DNA of 64,000 nucleotides from Edaphochlamys debaryana. Its lineage: Eukaryota > Chlorophyta > Chlorophyceae > Chlamydomonadales. Both the position numbers and the translations under genes were made by a program. The stretch is from the NCBI GenBank assembly GCA_016858145.1, contig JAEHOE010000087.1, positions 434,001-498,000 of the forward strand, written 5' to 3'. This document shows positions 57,039-64,000 of the stretch, piece after piece. Within the stretch, counting starts at the first letter, position 1. Each line of letters opens with the position of its first letter. Under the pieces are notes generated by a model. The model was given only the letters and a program-made list of their open reading frames with translations. It had not been told where the DNA came from and made no database searches.

Positions 57039-59336
57039 GGTGTGCGTGGCTCGGGTGAGGGCGAGCGGCGAATGCCAGCCCTGCCTCCGAGCGCCGGGAC
57101 AAGGACGTCACCCGGGAACGTGAAAGAGAAATGGACGGTGCCGCGGAGCGGCGGAGTGCGTTGAGCAGGTTGCGGAGGAAGATTAGAAGGGCCACGTCGT
57201 GGCCCGCCGGGCCGGCGGCCCGGCCACGGGGGCTCTCGAGGGATGATCGTTCAATGCACCGGGCCCCACGCCCGGCCCCCATTTGAAGGCCCAAACCGGC
57301 CCACGACTTCGTGCCCACAAAGAGCTTGCCCGGGCTGGTACCGCCCGGGCGAAGCGCACAAAGCAGTACCGATACCACCTACCATAGCACCTTCGTCGCT
57401 GTCGTCGCGCGAGCCCCTGGTGAGAAGCTCATGGTGGCTGCGCGAGGAGGTGGCGAAAGGCAAACGCCAGCCCCACCAGTGAAGCACGTCAGGCCGACGC
57501 TGAGAGCGAGAGGCAGGAGTGGATGGGCGGGGCTGATTGGGTGCGGAGCCAGGTGCGGAGCTCGCTCTGGACAGCATTGGACCCAGCTGCTAGCTCCGCG
57601 GACCTGCCGGGGCGAGGGCCCAGCGGGTGCGGCCAAGGAAGTGGCCGGTGGTGGGGCGTTGATTCTGCCCCGCCCCCTTAACCCCGAAGTGGGGCACGCA
57701 CGGGTTTGCCCGTTGCGTAGCTATTATTATTATCATAATTATTGCTAGCTCCGCGGCGCACCCACGTAGTGAACTCGTGACATGGCGGCTCATGACATCA
57801 ACGTCCAAGGGTGTCTCCTTACACATACATGCACACTCCTGCCCGCACCATCGCTGGGCCGCAATGGCACAACGTACGGTGGAATAAAGATCACGCACGC
57901 ACAAGACAGGGATAGAAACGGAGCCGGGCGGAGTAGGGCGTGCCCCACTATGAGCAGCATGCGTTGCCAGGTTGCAGTAAAAGCAAGCCCTGATTGAAAG
58001 CTAGTAGGTTCCTTGTGCAGGACCGCAAGGGAATGGGAGTACCGGCCGCACCGCTTAGGCCTATACCAACCCGAGGCCAATCAACGGACACCACCGGACT
58101 CATCGTAGGCACATTGCTTTACTATTAGTAGGTACTCCAGCCAATGAAGTCCTCCATCGTGAGCCGCTCTACAATAAATACATGTAGGTGAAGTACGCTT
58201 GCTTGTGTGCGTGAAGGGGTGTACGGAGGGGAAGCGTGGAGAGCAGGCTAACGCCTGGAAAGGCCGCTCATGCGGGTCTAGAGCCCTATCAGTCAAACCC
58301 ACCCATAGAACAATCATCATCGTGTCAGTCAGAAAGGCTACGACCATGGGCAGGCTCTCATGTACCGCACGTAGCAGAGGAGATAAGGAACTGGTGGGAC
58401 GTGCCGTAGAGACACGACTAACCAAGATCAGAGGAACAGATCTGTCCATTTAGGGCACGGGCACAGCGCGGCTTGAGAGCCTTAGGCTGAACGGTCCCAC
58501 GTACTAAGACCCCACCCGGCTCAACAAAGGTCCGCAGCTTAGCTTTGAAGGCGGTAGTAAGCAGTCCAGTCAACTCAGCAGCACGCATAACACAGCATCA
58601 CCTCCTCTTCCGAGGGCTGGGCGTGGAACGAGTAGGCAGCCACTTCAGCCACCAGCCTCTTCTTCATGAATGCTCATAGACGTATTACGCTTCATATGCA
58701 GGGCCCCATCTCTTCTTCACCGAGACAGTTCCCAGTCCACAACAGATTCTGCGGAGAACGGCGGAGGTGAGACGCAGATCGAGGCCACTTCCCCTGATCC
58801 CCAATCACGGGTGCCCACAACACCTGCGCGACCCTTGATCATTGCAACCGACATTTCTACATTCTTGTTCTCGTTCAGGATCACGCACGACCGCAGCCGC
58901 CAGGGCTGTTGAGTAAGCGGGCCGTTGAGTGCCAAGCACCTTAGGTGAGGAAGCAGGGTTTGAGTTGGTCATCGAACCTCCACGCCGCTGGGTAATAGCA
59001 TCTGCTGGCCACAAGGCCTACTTATGCGAACCGGGTTATCCGGCGAACCGACATGAAGGCTTGGCCCACCAGATACGCTCATTCCATCATCAGATGCTTA
59101 GTTGCTTGGGTACGAAGGGTAACCCATGGCCATGGGTCCCCACGAAGAGAGCATACGAGGCTCATGACCCCCGTCTTGTTGCCGAGGTCTGTGGACTCCA
59201 CGGCATGGAACCCCCATAAACGTGCCACATGGTTCAGCATATCGTCAGCCAGGCCAACTTTTTGAGAGCTTTCGGTGCTAGCGTCATGGGCTGGCGTGCC
59301 AACGGACCTTCATCGCCATGCCTTGCAGGCTTGTTA
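57039..59336. other. Long intergenic region, lower GC in its right half
   Basis: The first part is the 5' flank of the ankyrin gene, with a duplicated piece of its start region (separate entry). From about 58000 the base composition drops and stop-free runs look old: the minus strand near 58664-58430 reads KKRLVAEVAAYSFHAQPSEE, then, one frame over, LTGLLTTAFKAKLRTFVEPG. These could be a decayed transposon or gene; no family is recognised. AT-rich sequence (ATTATTATTATCATAATTAT) lies at 57723-57742. Confidence 0.45.
57380..57500 (-). pseudogene. Duplicated first-exon fragment of the ankyrin gene
   Basis: Minus-strand ATG at 57432 begins MSFSPGARATTATKVL; the coding start at 57038 begins MSLSPRSSSDESDGNGVL. 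Similarity also covers the leader (GCCAGCCC...CACCATGAGC). The copy reaches a stop after 17 codons and has no following exons of its own. It is a tandem duplication of about 100 bases, offset by 394. Confidence 0.65.
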
Positions 59337-62300
59337 CTACGCTCGCTTGGCGCTCCCTAGCCTTTGGTAGTCCAGCCGACCTGCGATGGGGTTCGGATCG
59401 TTTGTGTGCATCTGAGTAAACGCCTTTCCTTCGGAGAGTGGTCGGGCGAGCAGGCGTCTGGCCAAAGCTGGCGTGCCTGCGATTCCCCTGGCATGTAGAG
59501 TGGCGTCTAGCCCAGGCTGAGGCAAGCGCACACTGACCCCTGCGCTTACCCGACTTGGCTCCTTTGCCGCCAATGCCGCCACCGCCAGCCGGCACGATGG
59601 CCGTCCCGGCAGGCGGCGCGGGGCCTCCGACGGTGAGAGCCGCCAGTACCATTCCCTCACAGTCCACCTCCCCTGGCAGCTGGCTGAGCAGCTCGGCGAT
59701 GCGCCGCATCTCATTGCGCGAGCGCCTGAGCAGCGGCTGGAGCTGCGGGGCAGATTTGGGCGGGGGATGGGAAGGGGAGAGGGGTTACTCGGTTACTGCT
59801 GCTGGGGAAGGCGCCGGACGCAACTGCCATCCGCGGGCAGGGGGGCTTGCCACTTTCTGCTCCGAGGTTATGCGTGCTTCGGCTATTGTGCGCAGTAGGG
59901 GCAGGAGGCCGAGGTGCTTACCAGGAGCAGCAGGAAGATGGCGGCCCACACCCAGGACAGAACGAAGAGCGCGATCTGCTGCACCCCCACTTGCTCGTAC
60001 GCGCTTGCGACCTCTGCCTGATAGAGAGCTTGCATGGTGTTCTGCGGGGAGTAGCATGGGAGGACGGCCCAAGAAGGCGCCGGGTTACCGGTGGGCAAGC
60101 CAAGATACGTACACAAATGACTTGATCTATGGGCGAACACGTTGTCGGCCTCCGCCTTGTTGGCTGCTTCCGTCCATTCGGACGGTGCAACCCATCCCCC
60201 CTTTAATCCCTTTCGTCGGGCTCATGTACGCCCGAGCAGCCTGGCTCCGCCTTCCCGCCCGCCCGTCCCGCACCCACCAGCGCCCCCTCGGCGTCCGTCT
60301 GCCCGGTCTCCCACAGGAATCGGAACTCCGTGCTGTTGGTGTGACTGGCTTCGGGCGGCTGGAGCAGCAGAGACTCCACGCTGGAGGCCTGGTGCTTCAC
60401 GAGCACGTCCAGGCCGTTGTGTGTGACCTGTCACGGGGTGGCGAGGGGTAAGGGCAGCATGGTATCACATGTTGCAGTGCGGGCCCTACACCGGACGTTC
60501 AGCTCAGAGCAGGGCGGCTCGAGCCAGACCAAGTAGGGCCAAGCAAGCAGACACGAGCGGACGGCGCACCTCGTAGAAGGGGCTGCCCTCCGGCTGGCAG
60601 TCTGCGGGGTCCTCTGCCATGCAACTGCCCGTGTGGTAGAGCAGCTCCGAGGGCTTGGCCCTGCCGCCGAAAACCAGGCCCGTTTCGGCCAGCCTGAAGT
60701 GCGGCGAGGTATCGTTTTTGGGGGCGACCTGCGGCGCGAGCATGGATAGACATGGTGACAGGAATGGCAAGTGCGCAAGTCATGCAGCACGTAACAATGA
60801 CCATGGATTGAAGTGGGCCAAGGTCAAGGCGGGAGCGAGCGCTAGGTCATTCAGCATGTTCACCTAGTAAGCTAGGATCGAGTGGGGTCCGAGCCCTTTC
60901 CCACGCGGCATGGACCTGGCTAGCCATGTTGCTCCTGATTGGACCAAGCTTGCCCACCTCGTTGCCGAACAGCATGACGTCGTACTCGAGAAGCCAGAGC
61001 TTCTCCTCCTTCAACAGAATGGCCTTGTACATGTCGTGCGCGGTCTGGCTCAGTGCGCCCACCACCTCCTGCGGGGACGGGCGACGAAAAGACGCGGTCA
61101 GCGCCCAAGCTTGCATGACGCTTGCAACTTGATGGCTACATCCGCAAAGCGCGTTTATCAGTGCATTGACCACCAGAACTCACCAACGTGTAGTAGAGCA
61201 TGCGGTGGAAGCGGCTGCGAGGGAGTGAAGGGGTGCACGAAGGAACAGGGTGATCCCGGGTTCAGTCGAGCCCAACCACAGCCACGCACTCCCAGAGCCG
61301 AGCTGAGGTCGATCCCGGAACAAGATCAACACTCGCTGCCTCCTGCCTCCTAGCGAAAGGCAAGCGGGGCGTGACCCACATGATGAACACGTCGACCACG
61401 TTAAGGGCCGCCAGGGGCGCAGCCAGCGTCTTGAGTTTGGTGTAACCTGCAGAGGAGGGCGCACCCGAGCGAGGCAGGCGCGTCTCAGCATCTCAAGGGC
61501 CTAGCTAGACCACGGCACGGGACCGGGCGTGAGCGCTTTAGCGGCAAGAGCCTGTGCAGAAGGACCACGGAGAAGAGGAAGAGTCACGGCCTCGCCTCAC
61601 CTGCCAGGTTGATGCCGATGACCAGGATGCCCCAGAGCAGAAAGGGGGCGACCATGACGTAGCACAGGCGCCTCGAGGGCACCAGGCGCCGTCGGGACTT
61701 GAGGCTGAGCACCTCAGGGGAGACCTGGGGCGGCACGTGCGGCATGGCAACTGCGTGAGAAGTGTGCATGAGTGCGGAGCGCGCAAAGCTGGCGCTGGAA
61801 TGCCCGCCCCAAGACGCCTCAATCAACACACCTTGGAACGGCGGCGCCAGAAGACCAGCTTGCCGAGCGCTTCCTGGACCTTGCTTGCGGCGGCGTTGCT
61901 GTTGCCTACGCCGCTCTGGCTGGCGCGGTTGACTCCGCTCTGGCCTCCAACGTGGCGCCCGCTGCTGCCGGCGCCCGGAGCGTTTTTGGCGATGGCAGTG
62001 GCGGATGTAGTGCGGCTGGCAGGGGCTGTGGCCTCGTCAGCGTCATCGGCGAAGCGGCGGCCCTTGGCAGCGCCACCGACCTTGGAAGGCGCTGGGATGG
62101 CGAAGATGCTGGCCCGCAGCTCTTTCTGAGGGGCCGCTGCGGCATCCTCTGCGTTGGCCTCCTCGGCAACCATTCCGGTTTGCTCGATGCCTGCTTGCAA
62201 GCCCACCTCATCCTCGTCCACCTCCTCGCCCGTCTCCAGCTGCGTTCCGAGCAAATCGGAAGGAAGCGGCAAGGAAGCGGGCGTGTGCGTGCGTCATTGA

Positions 62301-64000
62301 CCGGTGGACTTAGCGGGAGGTTTTGGCCATTCCGGCAGAACTGGTGGGCCAGTCAGGGTAACACTTCTGCCCGACTTGGCTCCCTTACCTGGAGGGACAT
62401 GTTGGCCAGGCCACGCGTCACCCCAAGTGGGATCTGTACGAACACGTTGTACAGTACGTAGCGCTTGTTGGCAAACTGGGGGTGAACGATAGGGATAGGG
62501 AGGGAAAAATGCCTTTGCACAGGCTGGCTGCAGCACCGAACGCCCGCGAAGCAGCTTCTACGGTGCCCCAAGCCGTGTGGCTAGTGTATGTGGCCACGTG
62601 CACAGGGCCCCTCCCCCGGCTGCGCTACGTCGCGCCTGCATGCACGCACCGAGCTGGCCGCAATCCAGATGGCGACGCACGCCATGAAGCACAGCAGCCC
62701 TCCCTCCACGCTCAGCACGATGAGCTGCAGCTGATAAATGCTCTCGCTCTCGGCCACCGTGATCTGCACCAGACCATCCAGCGTCTCCAGGTAGGCGGGG
62801 AAGATGACGGGGAGACCGTTGGCCTGAGAGGAAAGGGGAGCAAGGAGGCAAGCGGCATTCGGATGGGGCAGACAGGGAAGTGCGAGTTCAAGCTGCAGTG
62901 TGTCAGGACTCATGGCAACGCCCTGCCCTCCTCCCCCGGTGGGTGGCCAGCAGCTAGCCGACACCCAAAGCCTAGCGGCGCGCCACCCCATGGCCCCACA
63001 CCCACGTACCCGGACGAACTTCCAAACCGACCACTCGCTGAAGTTGCCGCCCTGCCGCACAAGAGCTTCCCCGTTGTTTAGTAGGTCCAGGGCCCGTGTC
63101 AGGTACTGGTTACCCGCGTCCCACAGCCCCATGGGGAATGTAGTGGGCGGCGGAGCCTCCAGCTGCGTGACAGTGCCGTTGTCACTGGTGATCAGGGCTG
63201 CGTCGTAGAACACAGTCATGTTGAGCCCGGGATCGTCCCAGATGTCACGGAGGCCGTACTCGGCTGGAATGCGGCGCTTGTGTCGGAAGCCCAGGTACAC
63301 GCCATGGTGGAGTTTCTGCGGGGGCCGCAGGACAGCGTGGTTGCAGGCTTTTAGGCTGAGCCACGGCCGTCAGGCTCTGCGGGTGGCGAAGCCCCCCAAG
63401 ATTATTCCTGCCTTCGGGCAGCTGCAGCCACCCTTGTCACCAATCTGACCATCTCATGGGCAGCACGTCCCCTGTAAGGACATTATCGCATGCAGGGCTC
63501 GACACAAGCACAGCCTCTCCCTCGCCCACCTTGAACGACTCGCACAGGTCATAGATGTCTTCGTACAGGCCCGCGAGCGCCTCGTCCAGCGGCTCCCCAA
63601 ATTGGGGCAGCCCTGGCGAATAAAAGCCTCCGGTGTACAGCATGTCCAGCACCCTCCCGTTGATGCTGATCTCGTGCACGCGTCGGGCGGCCTCGGCTGC
63701 AGGGCCGGGCAAAGGGCAGGATGCGGCGCCGTCAGTGCAAGTCGATAGCTATAAGCCAGGCGCTGCACGAGCCAGACGGCGGCAAGCAGGTACGATATAG
63801 CATCGTATACCGGTACATCAAGGGCAAATCCCCCTGATCCTTGCTATCGCTTTATGCGCCTGCTGCTCGCTTGGCTCACCGACGCTGACCAGGTCCTCGA
63901 CTTGGTCGATTTGGTCCAGCAGCCGGGAGTGCAGGACCAGGAACGTGGCCAGGTGCGCAATCAGCAGGATGGCCACCAGAGCCAGGGTGGCGTTGCGGAG
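59337..64000 (-). CDS. TmcB-like multi-pass membrane protein, C-terminal 815 aa
   Basis: Fifteen exons, 5' end beyond the window: 64000-63880, 63696-63530, 63315-63010, 62823-62650, 62475-62389, 62239-61832, 61724-61601, 61446-61290, 61214-61184, 61068-60958, 60728-60570, 60427-60278, 60041-59922, 59742-59550, 59476-59337. The donor at 61289 was chosen for phase. Membrane segments appear in ALVAILLIAHLATFLVL, QLIVLSVEGGLLCFMACVAI, YVMVAPFLLWGILVIGI, APLAALNVVDVFIM and FVLSWVWAAIFLLLL. Large loops carry Asn-glycosylation sites (GLNMTVFYD, SDNGTVTQ). The exon 62239-61832 is polar and Ser/Ala-rich, probably cytosolic. Near the end are EMRRIAELLSQLPGEVDCEG and KAFTQMHTNDPNP. The layout resembles the large algal proteins annotated as Tiny-macrocysts (TmcB)-like; the name is family-level and the function unknown. 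Confidence 0.8.

Noticed and set aside
1..64000. CRISPR arrays, bacterial operons or ribosomal RNA genes
   Set aside because: None seen. The intron-rich genes and organisation are those of a eukaryotic nuclear genome, and the only short regular repeats have no spacers.

Overview
The window is nuclear DNA of a green alga, most likely Chlorophyceae of the Chlamydomonas/volvocine type. Grounds: high GC, many short GT-AG introns with strong G-runs after the donor, alanine/glycine/proline-rich proteins, TGTAA motifs behind some stops (used as poly(A) signal in this group), and family content (MYND-finger expansion, TmcB-like membrane protein, SOS1-type antiporter, chloroplast 6-phosphogluconolactonase, Hyp-rich secreted protein). 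No species is claimed. Gene models were built by hand from splice sites and reading phase.

Left part, 0-17 kb: a duplication-rich block. A MYND zinc-finger gene family lies on the minus strand: a copy cut by the window edge (1-32), a broken copy (5956-10854) and an intact copy (11585-15320, 1052 aa). Interleaved on the plus strand are three members of a small protein family that I do not recognise (2755-4138, 4747-5450, 16072-16939). The second and third each carry a frameshift. An inverted piece of the last exon of the neighbouring antiporter gene sits at 15650-15916. A 10-bp minisatellite (281-610) lies near the left edge.

Middle, 17.7-41.7 kb: ordinary, well-formed genes. A 37-exon SOS1-type Na+/H+ antiporter (minus, 2459 aa) has a very long cytosolic tail. 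Upstream of it is a p47-type SEP/UBX protein (minus, 291 aa), an adaptor for the CDC48/p97 ATPase. That gene shares a ~310-bp divergent promoter region with a plastid 6-phosphogluconolactonase (plus, 368 aa).

Right part, 41.7-64 kb: a secreted protein with a cationic proline-rich tail (minus), a RanBP2-type zinc-finger/RGG protein with a possible organelle presequence (plus), a helical-repeat plus ankyrin protein whose ankyrin repeats are one exon each (minus), and the C-terminal 815 residues of a TmcB-like membrane protein that runs off the right edge (minus).

The genes show no operon-like logic; they are separate nuclear genes. The strongest contrast is between the decaying duplicated block at 3-17 kb and the clean open frames to its right: reading phase was consistent through every exon of six multi-exon models there, apart from one unsettled first exon.
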